DNA of 64,000 nt. It comes from Hydractinia symbiolongicarpus. Lineage: Eukaryota; Cnidaria; Hydrozoa; Anthoathecata; Hydractiniidae. Made by a program: the position numbers and the translations under genes. Below the pieces are notes generated by a model. The model did not search any database and was not told the origin of the DNA. It saw nothing but the letters and a program-made list of their open reading frames with translations. Location of the stretch: NCBI RefSeq assembly GCF_029227915.1, contig NC_079879.1, positions 22,088,501 through 22,152,500 on the forward strand, in the 5' to 3' direction. Shown one piece after another: positions 12,518-25,000 of this stretch; position 1 is the stretch's first letter, and every line of letters starts with the position of its first letter.

Positions 12518-15500
12518 ATGAAGAAGAACGGTGCTGTATCTTCGTCTAGAAGAAAATGCCGTAAGGCTCACTTTTCTGCCCCAAGTAGTGTCCGTAGAAA
12601 GTTAATGAGTGCTCCACTATCTAAAGAACTTAGACAAAAATACGCAGTGAGATCTATTCCAGTTAGAAAAGACGATGAAGTACTCGTAACTCGAGGCCCT
12701 TTCAAAAGTGCTCAAGCTGGTAAAGTGATCAGCGTATATAGAAAAAAATGGGTATTACATATTGAAAGAGTACAGAGAGAAAAAGCAAATGGTGCTACTG
12801 TTAGCGTTGGTATTCACCCAAGCAAGGTATGTAGCTAGCTAGCTATATGTAACTTCTATATTTCTTTTTAGAAAAAAAATCTTACACCAACATTTAATTG
12901 TATGGACGTCACAAATATATGGGATTACTCAGTCACCCAAAACAAGGGGGAGGACTCACCGTAAAACGAAAAAAAGCGTGGAGGCCTTTTGAGTAATTTC
13001 AAATTTCACGGAAATGCTCTGAGAGTAAAAAAAGTAACAAAAAGCATTAATGCTTTATTTTAGAAAAACCTTTATTTGATACAATTTGAATGATAAATAT
13101 ATAGTTAAATTTACAAAATTCTGAAATACCTCAAAGGTTGCCTTCTTTGGTAGCCATGTCAACGAAAATGAAAGCATTGTTTGCATTTCGAAATAATTCA
13201 GGAGAGTTCGGAAGTTATCAGGCAAAAAGGGCAACTTTTATAGACCTTTTTGAATGTTTACTCTGTCTAACAACTGTGTGGCAGGCAGAAAGATACAGAA
13301 ACTTGCTGAAGAAAGGTCTAATTCTGCCCATTTCTTTCTACGGAAACCTTTAAACTATTATTGAGTGTAGATAGATAACTTCTGATTGACATATTCTTGT
13401 AAAGCTGTAATGATCCCTTCGTGCAAAGAGGCAGACTAAAAAGGACCATACTTCACCTAGTGCCCGCATCTTTTTGCCTGCCAAACAATTGTTAAAGCCT
13501 GAGAAAAAGTTCTATTAAAAAAGCTCGCCCTCATATATATGCGCATTTTTAGCAAATCGAAACCTGGCTGACCACAAGGGGGCTCACTTGTGAAAACAGT
13601 GTGAAGTTTACAGGAGCCTTTAAAACTAGTTTAACGCTTTAAAGCAAAATTAAAATTTTGCCCAATAAAGCTTGTATCCATTTTAAGATTAAAAATTAAA
13701 AGCTACTACAAAAGAAAAATATGAGGAAAAATCAGGAAAAGGGTTGTACATTTTCAGGTAAGAGTTTTAAAAGGCAGTGCTAACTCGGTGCGATAGATCA
13801 CACGCGTGCCATCAAAAGAAATAAATTTTTTGCAAAAACATTTCCTTTACCCCTGTACACCGGGGCTGCTGTTTTGGCGTAAGGAACATACAAAGTGCAA
13901 GTTCCAACAATGTACGCCAAGGAATTTCAACCCAAATACGAAGAAGTCGTAAGCAGACTCGTTAATTAAACTTTGTTATTACTTGTGGGGCAAACAGATA
14001 TTTAAATTAAATTAAATTACGGAAAGTCGAACGGCCACTAATATAATATTTAATAAACCTTATGTTCGATGAATCATAAAAATTATTATCTAAACGAATA
14101 TTTCGTTATTAAGGAAGTTTTTTTTTTCTTATTAATTATATTATCTTTTAGTTATTTCAACTTAAATAATGCTGAATTTCTTTTAAATTCTCCAAAAGGC
14201 GACCTTACAAAGATTAAAATATTGTTGCATTTTTTTGTAAAATCATTAAAATGAAACTCGCAAAGCCTTAATATAGCCTGAATTCACATTATCAACATTT
14301 GGTAAAGACTGCTCACGTGCGATCTATTGTGAGTTCAGTAAAAGAATTATCGTTTATTTTTAGAGTTCAGTAAAAGAATGATCGTTTATATTTAAGGTTT
14401 ATTTAATAAATTTTCTTTGTTATAAATACAATAATTTTTAATTACAACAACGATGAATCGCACGCCTAAACAAATCTGCACATGTGTGGGGGCGTGCGCG
14501 TGCGATCGCACGCCTCTCACGAAATGGCCTGCTTAGGTAAAACAGTGCAACCTGGACAAAAAGGAAAACAAAAAGAATTTCAGTTTTGTATATGCTAAGG
14601 TTTGCAACAAACAGGGAGATGCATGAAAGGATTGAAATTGACAGGCCATGTGCAGTGGCTGATTTATTTCACGATCATTGTTTAGGGTAAAATCAAAGGA
14701 GACAAGAGAAACTTTAGTATTTTAGATTTTATATGTGAAGAAAGTACATGAATCTATTCTTTGGTGTTGTTAGTAACTAAAAAATTATATCATTTAATTT
14801 CTTAATTCTCTTTTTCTTGATTCTAACTTTGTCTCGCCATACTGAAATTGGGTTCAAAATTGGCTTGTTCAGGATCACAAAACCTGGGTCTGAGTAAAAG
14901 TTTGGTTTCTCTGTGGAATTTTAATCAAACAAAATGAACTTTTATTATCAATAAGCAAATCAATTCTTTTTTTGCCTATGATTTTGCACTGTGCATTGAC
15001 TGCAGAATAACAGAGTTTATAATTGGATAGCCCTGTAACATAAATATTGACATAGCCTCAAAAGTCACATGATTCTGTGTACTTCAAAGGTTGTCTTTTG
15101 TTGTTAAGTCGACGGAAAAAAAATGCTGTTTAGCATATAGAGAATAATATGAACCCTTGTATTTTTTGATGCAGTTTTTACAATAGAAGAATAAAAATTG
15201 TTATTTTGATTTCTTTTGACAAGACAGTCCTATCATTGTCAGCTTAGCACCTTTTAGGTTTTCTAGTTTGGGTGGCATTTTCATCTACTTGTGTGGTCAT
15301 ATTATAATCCATTAAATTAAAATTCTCTTAGTTTATCATTAACACAAAAAAACATTTTCAATGTGATTGGCTTAAAGCTGAGACACAATATATTATTATT
15401 AATATGAGTGCAAAATTTCCAGGAGTCTGGGTTTTGACAGAGAAAACAGCAAATGTTTAACAGAAAGTATTCAGATTTAAAAGTAATTTTTAATGTTACA

Positions 15501-16700
15501 AGAAGTCCTGGGGGCTCTAAGAATTTCCGCTCGTGCATGACGCTCTGAAGATAAAGCACACAAGTGACATTATATCTTTCAACAAACGCAAACAAAAAGA
15601 AACGTGTCATAATAAACTCACATTTTAAAAAAAAATTGCTAACATAAATTACAGCCTATCATTCATGGTTGAAAGTCTTGTAATTTTGATGTCACCATCA
15701 TGTTCAGCATACTTTTTTTATTAACTATGCCAATTTTTGTCAAAAATAAAGTATTTTTAATTTTTGGACCAATTTTGGCTGAAAATGACATTTATGTAAC
15801 AAAAAATCAAAATTTTGATGTCACCATCATGTTCGGCATACTTTTTTTGTTAACTGTGCCAAATTTTGTCGAAAATAAAGTAGTTTTAATTTTTGGACTA
15901 ATTTTGGCTTAAAGTTAGCAGTGGGAAACCAATGCTATCCTCCTGTCAGAGGAACGTGAAATCCCAGGGTCGATTTTTTCTCAAAAAATGCTCCAAAAGA
16001 AAAAACGACGGTGTTAAAGACTTTCCTGCGCCTTCGGGCGCGAAAATTCAGTAAAAAAACAAAGTTCTCATATGTGATTTTATTGTGTGCAATTTCTATG
16101 ACGACGGCTATTAAACATCTCTATAGAAATGTTCCATATTTTATAAAACTAAATATTCAAATTTATTATGTAATATTCACGGTAAATAAACATTTAATGC
16201 TTATTTTTACTGAATTAAAAAATATTGATTATTCTCGCCTTTGATTGAAATTAACAACAAATTTTATTTCGCATTTCGTTTCATTGAAATGGGGTTACCC
16301 CTGGTTCTTTTAATTCACATCCCTCAGTTCAACTTCCATCATATTTTGAACAGAAATGGTTGTTACACTGAATGATTTTTTCAAGAATAAAACTCCATAC
16401 CATTCTTTGTACTAGTTACGCACTGTACAGAGTGCAATGGCATATATTTTTCCAGTTCTGATAGTTTTTCTGGTTATCTTCCTACACTAAAATCATAAAA
16501 ATTGTGAAATGGCAACAGTAAGAATCCCCATCGAAATTTACTTAAAATTTGAGTTCTTTATGCTTAAGGTTGAAGTTGTACGTTTAAAAATGGACAGAGA
16601 TCGAAAGAAGATTCTCGACAGAAAAAACCGTGTCAAGTTACAAGAAAAAGCCAAGGGAAAGCATACAGAAGAGGATGTTGCAATGGCCACTGCGGAATAA
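12518..16700 (+). CDS. RPL26: 60S ribosomal protein L26 (uL24)
   Basis: Structural protein of the large ribosomal subunit, near the peptide exit tunnel. Exon 1 is 12518-12826 (103 codons) and exon 2 is 16569-16700 (44 codons, TAA), giving 146 residues against 145 in human. The read contains [20 protein letters not shown], then [47 protein letters not shown], then across the junction [17 protein letters not shown] chose ATG at 12518 over the upstream in-frame ATG at 12491 because [19 protein letters not shown] matches the family's length. The intron (12827-16568) is unusually long for a ribosomal protein gene and is full of repeats. Confidence 0.95.
13850..14530. repeat. Dispersed repeat, copy 1 (related copy at 54765-56015)
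   Basis: Shares ordered segments with 54765-56015: a CTTGTGGG(A/G)CAA block followed by AAATTAAA..TA, a TTTAGTTAT block before TTCTCCAAAA, and a terminal block ending GATCGCACG with CTCTCACGAAATGG. Order and spacing suggest two diverged copies of one longer element. No terminal structure was identified. Confidence 0.5.
15682..15912 (+). repeat. Tandem duplication, ~129-bp unit, two copies
   Basis: AATTTTGATGTCACCATCAT at 15682 recurs at 15811. Both copies continue through a similar TTTTTT..TTAACT(A/G)TGCC segment to ATTTTTGGAC(C/T)AATTTTGG. The second copy ends near 15912. It lies in the RPL26 intron. Confidence 0.8.
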
Positions 16701-18002
16701 GGTAATTTTTAATTTTATGTTTAATATTTATTATTCTCTGGAGAAAAACCTTGAAATATCATTACTTTCAACATTTCTGTCTAGTTTTGATGCGTTGTCT
16801 CTCGTTGCGTTTGCTGTTTTACGGTCTGCGTGGTTAAAGTGTTAGGGATTTGTCTCTGTGGTTAAGAACTTTAAAGGAAAAAAATGTAGCAAAAAAACTG
16901 GGTCAAAAAAGATGTTAAAAAATTTAGCACATCAGCGGACTTTGCGTGTATAAAAACTATTAGCGGTATTGTTTCATTCTTTCCTTAATTTTATTTCTTG
17001 AATATTTTTTTTTAGGTGATACAAGACTTAGACAGAATTAAACAACAACAACGACAACAACAGTCTTTTTGCTTCTTTTCCCACTACCCTTAAACCGTTT
17101 TAAATTCGAGAGAAATTTAACGGAACACAGATAAATCTGGCAGCGAATAAGAATGAGTGCATTAATTGTGCATTTCATCTACTGTATATAATCGGAGTAA
17201 GACATTCCGCAGGATTTAAGGTTAACACGGTTTGCTATACTATTTTTACATCAGTTGTTGGTCAACATTAATTTTTTAATAAATTTTGGTCAGCATTGTT
17301 GATATATTTTGCATGTTAATAAATTTTGGTCAGCATTGTTGATATATTTTGCATGTTGCTATGATTTGGCTCCACCAGCATGCTGGCCATCATTTTAAAA
17401 TTTCGGACGTTTTAAAGCCTTTCTCACACTTGCAAATGGTAAGTTTGAACGTATGTGATGTATGTAGGACAAAATGTTTTTAATGATATTAATTTAAATG
17501 GTATAGCAAATCGTAGCAACATGTCTCGGTTTGCGGATGCCTCCTTTGATTCGAGTTACCGACCGGCATCTTTAAAGCGCCTCTCTGGAATTTTAAGGGT
17601 AGAAAAAGAACGGAAACTACTTACAGCGTTTTGACCGTGTCCAATTATTTGAATTAGGGCGATTGGTGCGAACCGGCAAGGTAGCTCTTCCAGTGAACTA
17701 AACTAGTCATTTCCCCCTTTTGATATTTTTGATAGAGAAGGGGAAAGAGAGCGCCCTAAAAGTGGTAGGATGACAGACACCATAGTGCGAGAGAGCAGAA
17801 ATGGATATCTTGTCAAGATAAAAGTTGCTATTTCATTGGGAAAAGTTGAATTTCTTGCGTCAGTATTTAAGCAATTGTAAATCCAAGTCACGTTTTTGTT
17901 TTGAGAGTGTAGTAAATTATTACTACTATTATTCAGAAAGAAAGCTCGCACATGGAGTATCTGCTGAGTATATAGAATGGTTTAATCTTCCCTTTTTTTA
18001 AC
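16701..18002. other. Sequence between RPL26 and the 16.6-kb element
   Basis: Holds an exact tandem duplication of a 40-bp unit at 17276-17355 (TTAATAAATTTTGGTCAGCA and the rest of the unit). AAG|GTAATT just after the RPL26 stop and TTTTTTTAG|GTGATA at about 17016 could be a 3'-UTR intron, which is weak evidence. Nothing else recognised. Confidence 0.5.
17994..18002 (+). repeat. Left 9-bp target-site duplication
   Basis: TTTTTTAAC lies immediately before the left terminal inverted repeat. The identical 9 bases follow the right terminal inverted repeat directly at 34641-34649, in the same genomic orientation. Confidence 0.6.
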
Positions 18003-18092
18003 GGCATATCGGAAAAGTGGGACTCGGGACGCGGGACCCTGTTGAGTCGGGACCCGGGACACGGGATCCTGATATCGAGACGTGGGACGCAA
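18003..18092 (+). repeat. Left terminal inverted repeat with GC-rich subterminal units
   Basis: GGCATATCGGAAAAGTGGGA followed by tandem degenerate units of the form (A/T)CGGGAC and GCGGGACCCTGTTGAGTCGG. The right arm lacks one 6-bp ACTCGG-type unit but otherwise matches for about 60 bp. Repeated subterminal motifs are common transposase-binding arrangements; binding here is speculation. Confidence 0.65.
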
Positions 18093-18752
18093 TGCGGCAA
18101 AATTTAGATGATACAAAATACTGACCCACGCTATAATAGAAAAGATCATAAAGTGAGCATTTTTTATAATTTTTGTTCTATTAAAAAGTATTCCTACTGT
18201 GAGTGTGGGTGCTGTGAAAAGGTGATTTAAAAACACCTAACATTTACAAGATTATATACACATAGTAGATCTTTAAAATGCTTAAGAAGTAAGATATTTT
18301 ATTAAAAAAAAAAGATGAAAGAGATGAATATGCTATTAGCACCGTTATGTCACGAGCCGACATTTTGCTGCACCAGCTATATGTCTCCCCAGGGTATTTA
18401 TCACACACACGTGTCTCTATTATTCACGGTTGTAGCGAAGTGGAGATCCGTGTTTCAAATCCAAGCTTCTGTGCGACTACGCTCTTCGCAGTTTTGGGAG
18501 TTTAGAACACAGTGTAAGTGACTCACGAAATTTGCTATGCGGAAACCATGGACAGACGCTGAGCTATATTTGAATGCGTCTATTTTACAGAATTTATTTT
18601 CATCGAATAGACCATGATTTCTCAAAGAACTACACGACGAAGTCAGATTGACCAAGTCAAATTACAGATTTTTTAGTTTTAAAATTTTCCCTCACAATAT
18701 ATCGTCGAATAATCAGCGGTAATTTACTCAGTGCTTGTTGTTCTTTTCTTTA

Positions 18753-18923
18753 GCTAGTGCAGCTTTGTGGCACCATAAAAGCTAGTGCAGCTTTGTTGCA
18801 CCATAAAAGCTAGTGCAGCTTTGTTGTACCATAAAAAGCTAGTGCAGCTTTGTCGCACCATAAAAAGCTAGTGCAGCTTTGTCGCACCATAAAAGCTAGT
18901 GCAGCTTTGTTGCACCATAAAAG
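18753..18923 (+). repeat. 28-29-bp minisatellite, six copies
   Basis: Unit GCTAGTGCAGCTTTGTNGCA plus CCATAAAA, repeated six times with few substitutions and occasional extra A. It ends about 85 bases before the start codon of the 2027-residue frame. Its place directly upstream suggests a promoter-proximal or subterminal function, which is unproven. Confidence 0.95.
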
Positions 18924-18957
18924 TACAATTATTATAATTAATATATATGTTATATTA

Positions 18958-18966
18958 TATATAAAA
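18958..18966 (+). promoter_or_regulatory. TATA-like box before the Rep-helicase gene
   Basis: TATATAAAA about 40 bases before the ATG at 19007, between the minisatellite and the gene. The distance would allow a very short 5' leader. The match is to a generic TATA consensus in an AT-rich genome, so it is modest evidence. Confidence 0.4.
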
Positions 18967-19006
18967 AACTGCTACTGTGCTAGAGGTACATGTGGTGTGA
19001 ACTGGA

Positions 19007-22000
19007 TTGAAATGTAAGATGTCTCTCCTGAAAATTACTCATGGATCGTTTAATCAATCCCATTCTATGTTCGGCGAAAGTGCTGGAAAACAGTGTGCAT
19101 GTTGTAGCTTGTATGCAGTTTCTTTTTCAACTAGAGTAAAGTCCCCAGGTAATTGGAATGTTAATGATATTGATTTTATCATTACAGAAGCAGATAAACT
19201 ATACAAATCTCTCAATAAAAACACATACCTTACGGTACCTGATCTACCAAACAGTGTGCCTATATTTGGATCTAATGTTACAATTACTTATTTAGATAAA
19301 GAATATGGTCTTTTAAGTAGCTATTCTATTCCGCGCTTTTTGTCAAATTTGAATAACTCAATTGGAGACGGGTTACTTTTTTTCGTGAAATTTATTTGTG
19401 TTGCGATACTCCCTAAAAAGAACTGTGTCTACTTGTTTGATTCTCATAGCAGAAATAACTGCGGTCAGCCAACACCTGATGGTTTTTCTTCTTTAATGAA
19501 ATTCCAAAGAAAGAGAGATTTAGAAATATACCTTCATACAACCTACATTGATCTAACGACAGTTGATGAGCCATATGAATTACAATACATAAGTATTGAT
19601 TCAGATGAAGAAGTAAGTCTTTCTCGACTATATTCTAACAAAGTCAATAGAGAAAAGAGTCGTTTACGCATGGCAACGGAAGCCAACAAGGAAAAATGTA
19701 AAATAAGACATGCAACTGATACCAACAAGGAGAAAGCTAAAAAGCAGCATGCAACTGAGGAGAATAAGCAAAAAGCTAAAAAACAGCAAGCAACAGAACA
19801 CAGCAGGGATCAATCTAGAAAACGAAAGGCAACTGTTTCCAATAAGGAGAAAGCAAATACATATAACAATGCTGATGCTAAGCGCAAACAAAAAAGTGCT
19901 AAAACAATAAATGATTGCATTTTAAATTTCCAGAAAGCTATTCAGAATGGCCCCTACTATGTCTGCATAGTTTGTAATAGGAGCCTTTACAAGAAAACTG
20001 TAAAATTATTTAGCAAAAACAATTATGAAGTAAGTTTATACTATGTGTTTACAGATGTTCTATGCTTTGATTCTCATGCTTACATTTGCATAACTTGCGA
20101 TAAGTATTTAAAAAAAGCTGAGATACCCCCGCAGGCTGTTTGGAATAAGTTAAATATTGTTGATCTTCCTAATGAAATTCAATGTTTAAACAGACTTGAG
20201 CAAATTCTGATTTCAAAAAGAATATTATTTAAAAAAATAGCTGTTATGCCTAAAGGTCAACAACAAAAGATAAAAGGTGCTATTTGCAATGTTCCTATTC
20301 AAGTAGAAGCCGTTAATAACTGTCTTCCTCAGGGTATAGATAGTAGTGGTGTATTGTTTGTTAAACTGAAGAGAAAATTGGCTTATCGAGGCCATGTTGT
20401 GTTTCAAAGTGTACGTCCTGAGCTTTTAAACGAAGCCCTACAATATTTGAAAAATTTCAATTCCTTTTACTCAGATGTGCTGATAAGAATGGATAATATA
20501 ACCCAGGAATTTTTAAGTTTATGTGATACAGATGCTATGGTTGACACAAATGAATTTTCAGTAACAGTTGACATTGATGATGACAATTTAGAAGCTGAAA
20601 ACCCCCTAAGTATGAATTGTGCAAGTAGTGATGAAATGTGTGTTATACCAAATTTCCAAAATCCAGATGATGAGGTTTTAGATATTGCTCCTGGTGAGAA
20701 TAAACAACCACAATCTTTTTTTTCTGACCAATACTGTGAGGAGCTTGCATTTCCCTTTTTATTTCCCACTGGAAAATTTGGGTATAAGGTTGCTAGACCA
20801 GTGTACTTGACAGCGACAAAATATTTCAACCAGCGTTTGTTAAATTTTTCCCAGCGCTTTTCTTCAAATGCTGATTATATATTTTTTGCTCATTATGTAA
20901 TGCAACAGTCAAATTTGTTTAATCAAATAAATATTGCAACGAAAAAGGTAAAGGGCACAATAACGGCTGGGCAGTTGCAAATTAATTTTCATGAAACAGT
21001 TCGTTCTTTTATTTGTGAAGGTCAAGGTTACCAATTTATGAACTCTATTAAAGGAACACCTGCTTATTGGAAACATTTTCTTTACGATGTTTTAGCAATG
21101 GTTAAACAGTTAGGATTGCCATCATACTTCCTTACTCTGTCATGTGCAGATTTGAGATGGGATGAACTGGTAGTGATAATAGGAAAATTGAATAACATTG
21201 ATGTTAGCAGTAACGAATTGGATTATTTTAGACGTTGTAGTATTCTTAATCAAAACCCAGTTTTAACTGCAAGGCACTTTCAATACAGAGTAGAGAATTT
21301 CTTTAGAGAAATTTTGCTTCATAAGAGTAGTCCTATTGGCCAAGTAGCTAATTATGCTATTAAAGTCGAATTTCAGTTTAGAGGTTCACCCCACATCCAT
21401 GCTTTTCTTTGGTTGTTAGATTCACCAACTCTTACAAACGAAACCACAGACAGTTACACATCTTTTGTTGATAATACAATACGCGCAGACCTCCCTGATC
21501 CATTAATTGAGCCTGAATTACACAACCTTGTCTCTCAATATCAAATCCACTCTCATTCAAATTCTTGTCGCAAATACAAGAACATTCCATGTCGTTTTAA
21601 TTATGGACGTTTCTTTACTGATCGAACAGTTATAGCCAGTCCATTACCAGAGAATATGTCTGATTCTGAAAAATTGAGTTTATTATCAGAAAGAACTAAA
21701 GTATTAAAGAAAGTCAAATTATTTATCGATGAAAATTTAGACCCTAGTAAGCCTAACTACTTGAGCGACAGCTGCAAGTCCATACCAGAGATTTTATTGG
21801 AACTTCACATATCAGAAGTTGACTATTATAGGGTTTTAGCAATATCTCCAAATCAAGACTTTGAAATATACTATCATCGACCACCAAATTCATGTTTTGT
21901 AAATAATTACTTTGCAGCAGGACTTTTAGCTTGGAAAGCCAATTTGGACTTGCAGCCTGTGTTCAATTATTATAAAGCAGTGTCATATATGTGTTCTTAT

Positions 22001-25000
22001 TTCTCTAAATCGGAAAATGAGTCATCTCTTGCAATGAAAAAGGCAGCTGAAGAGTCTGAAAATTTAAACTTGCCAGATCGTATGAGAAAATTAGCCTTAG
22101 CATTTTTATCACACCGCCAATGTTCATTACAGGAAGCTGTTTATCAGGTATTGCCAGAGTTATGGTTACGTAAATGTTTCCCAGGAATTGTGTTTGCTAA
22201 TACAAATTTGCCTGATAAAAGATACAGAGTTTGTAAATCTGAAGAAGAATTAGAAGAATTGCCTCCAGATAGTACAGATGTTTTTAAGCGCAATAGTTTA
22301 GATCGATACATGGATCGACCCAATGTTACATTTAAGCGTGGTCAATATTATATGATTAACAATTTATGTTTTGCTGAATTTCTTGCGTATTATGTGCTGG
22401 ACACAAGTAAAAAGCTTGACATAGTAAATGATTATCAACCAGAGGTTCTTTTAGATGATGATGAAATTTGTAATCCCTTATTGCGTTTACCTAAGTCTGT
22501 TCCTCTGATGTCTTCCAAAGAAAAATTGAAACGGAGAAATAAAAAGCGTGTTGTCCGTTATCATACTCCTAATCCAGTTAATAAAGCGGAAGAGTATGCC
22601 CACCATTTGTTGATGTTATTTTACCCCTTCAGAAAGGAATCTGATTTACTTAGCGAAGTTGGAAATTCTTATGTTGTTAAACTTAATGATCCTGAGGTTC
22701 TGAGCATTGTTAATGAGAACAAGGCTAGATTTGAACCATGGGGTGATATGGTAAATAATGTTTTAATGAATGCTGATTTTTCACCTCGAACTGATCAATT
22801 TGCGCAACAAGAGAATGACAATGTTGAGGAAAATGTAGTTAGGGATAATGAATATCAAGGTGAACAAGCTCAAGGTTTAAATGCTGCAGCTTCTTCGAAT
22901 GCAGGGCACACATCAACACAGATTAATTTAATGTCAGATGATAGTATTAATGAATTAATACGTAGTTTAAACGAAAAACAACGTTTTCTTTTTGACGTAA
23001 TTAATAGATGGGCCCGAAGGCATGTTAAAAATTTATCAGCTGAAGAAGTTACAGAAAATCCTCCTTTGCATTTATTTGTTACAGGTGGTGCAGGAACAGG
23101 CAAATCCCATTTGATCAAAACTATAAGTGCATCAGTTTCAAAAACTTTATGTTATAGGTCTTCATGCATTGAAAAACCAAATTTGCTTTTGCTTGCACCG
23201 ACAGGTGTTGCAGCAGTGAATATCAATGGAACCACAATACATTCAGCTTTAGGAATTTCTGTAGAGTCTCGTGGGTTAACCCTTCACAAGCTTCCAGATA
23301 AAAAGAGATGTAAATTAAGGCAAGAGCTATCAGATGTTAAAGGTATCATTATTGATGAAATATCTATGGTATCCAATAAGTTACTGTTGTATGTGCATCA
23401 AAGGTTAATAGAAATATTTGGATGTGTTTCTGATTTTTCAAAACCATTTGCTGGCTTAACAATAATTTTAGTGGGTGATTTGCATCAATTACCCCCCGTA
23501 ATGCAAAAACCAATTTATGCAGAATTCAGCGATGAATTGTATAACATTTATCCACTATGGCGAAACTTTCAGATGTGTGAATTGACTGAAGTTATGAGAC
23601 AACGGGGTGATACTGTTCTAATTGACCTACTAAATAATGTTAGGCTAGGAACTCTATCTTCACAGGATGAACATCTCATCCGTTCACGATTCATTGATGA
23701 AAATAGTAAACACTACCCAATAAATGCATTGCATATTTATGCAGAAAATGAGCCAGCTAGAGTTCATAATGCAAGATTGTTAAATAGTTTAAACAGCGCT
23801 TTGATAACAATAGATGCCATTGATCAAGTTCCGAAAGAAGTCCCTTCTCATGTTTATGAAAGAATTCAAAACTTAAGCCAATCAAGAACTGGTGGATTAG
23901 CTTTCCAGTTATCTTTAAAGATAGGTGCTAAGGCAATGTTGACATCTAATATTGACATTCCTGATAAGCTAATAAATGGTCAAATTGGTACAATAGTCCA
24001 TGTTGTAGCGCAAAATGATTCAATTAAAACCATTTATGTTGAATTTGACAATCTAAATGTTGGAACAAGTAAAATACGTTCAGACAGACTTGCACAACAA
24101 TTAAATGCAGTACCAATTGATCGAGTGACTACCGAAATAAGAACAAACGAGAAAAAACTTTCCTCTCCGGTCATTAAACGTACCCAATTTCCTTTAATGT
24201 TATCATGGGCTTGTACTGTACACAAAGTTCAAGGCCTAAGTTTACAAGAGGTTGTCATTAGTTTTAATTTGCTGAAACAGAGATCATTCAATAATGGACA
24301 GATGTATGTAGCTCTCAGCCGTGTAACGTCTTTGCAAGGGCTCCACTTAATAGGGGTGTTCAAGTCCAGTGCCATCAATGTTGACGACAAAGCTAAAAAA
24401 GAATATCAGTATTTAAGAGAAAATCAAAGTTTAAGTTTTACAACAGATTTGGTGGCAAAGGAATCTGAACATAGCATATTGTCTTTAGTTGTTTGTAATG
24501 TAAGATCATTGCGTAAGCATTGCAAAGATTTATCTTGTGATAAAACACTTTCATCTAGTGATATTATTCTCTGCACTGAAACGCAACTGACAAATACTGA
24601 AAATTTAACAGATATCATGATTGATGGTTTTAAATTGACGTGTAATAATGATAATGAACACAGATTTTCTAGCTTAGCAATGTATTACAAAAACAAAATT
24701 GAATTACTAGATCATTTCAAAATTAATGGTTTTTCTGTTTTAGAAGTTTTAAATAGCCATAATCTTCCATTGAAAATTAAAATATTGTTATTGTACAAAA
24801 AAAAAGATATGCTAGTTGGACAATTTTTAGAAACTCTAGGCTACCTTTCTGTGTCTATGAACATTGATATTGTTGTTGGTGATTTTAATCTAAAACCAAA
24901 TGCACTGCTAGAACAAACGCTTAATGGTTATGAACAGGTTGTTTCAGAACCAACGCATTTAGGGGGGTCGATACTAGATCATGTATACATAAAAAAATCG

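Larger units (their letters stand above)
12827..16568 (+). other. Repeat-filled 3.7-kb intron of RPL26
   Basis: Donor AAG|GTATGT at 12827 and acceptor CTTAAG| before 16569. Contents: part of a dispersed repeat at about 13850-14530 and tandem duplications at about 14330-14400 and 15682-15910. No convincing coding sequence; short open frames are AT-rich and unsupported. Confidence 0.75.

Noticed and set aside
18431-18462. A- and B-box-like sequences (TAGCGAAGTGG and GTTTCAAATCC) suggesting a tRNA gene or SINE
   Set aside because: The boxes are only about 12 bases apart, too close for a tRNA, and no cloverleaf can be drawn. At most a truncated SINE.
18753-18923. Regular repeats that could be mistaken for a CRISPR array
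   Set aside because: Units are directly adjacent with no unique spacers, in an animal genome. It is a minisatellite.
19543-24618. Several 60-120-codon minus-strand frames within the Rep-helicase
   Set aside because: Shadows of the plus-strand gene; they overlap its conserved domains in antisense.
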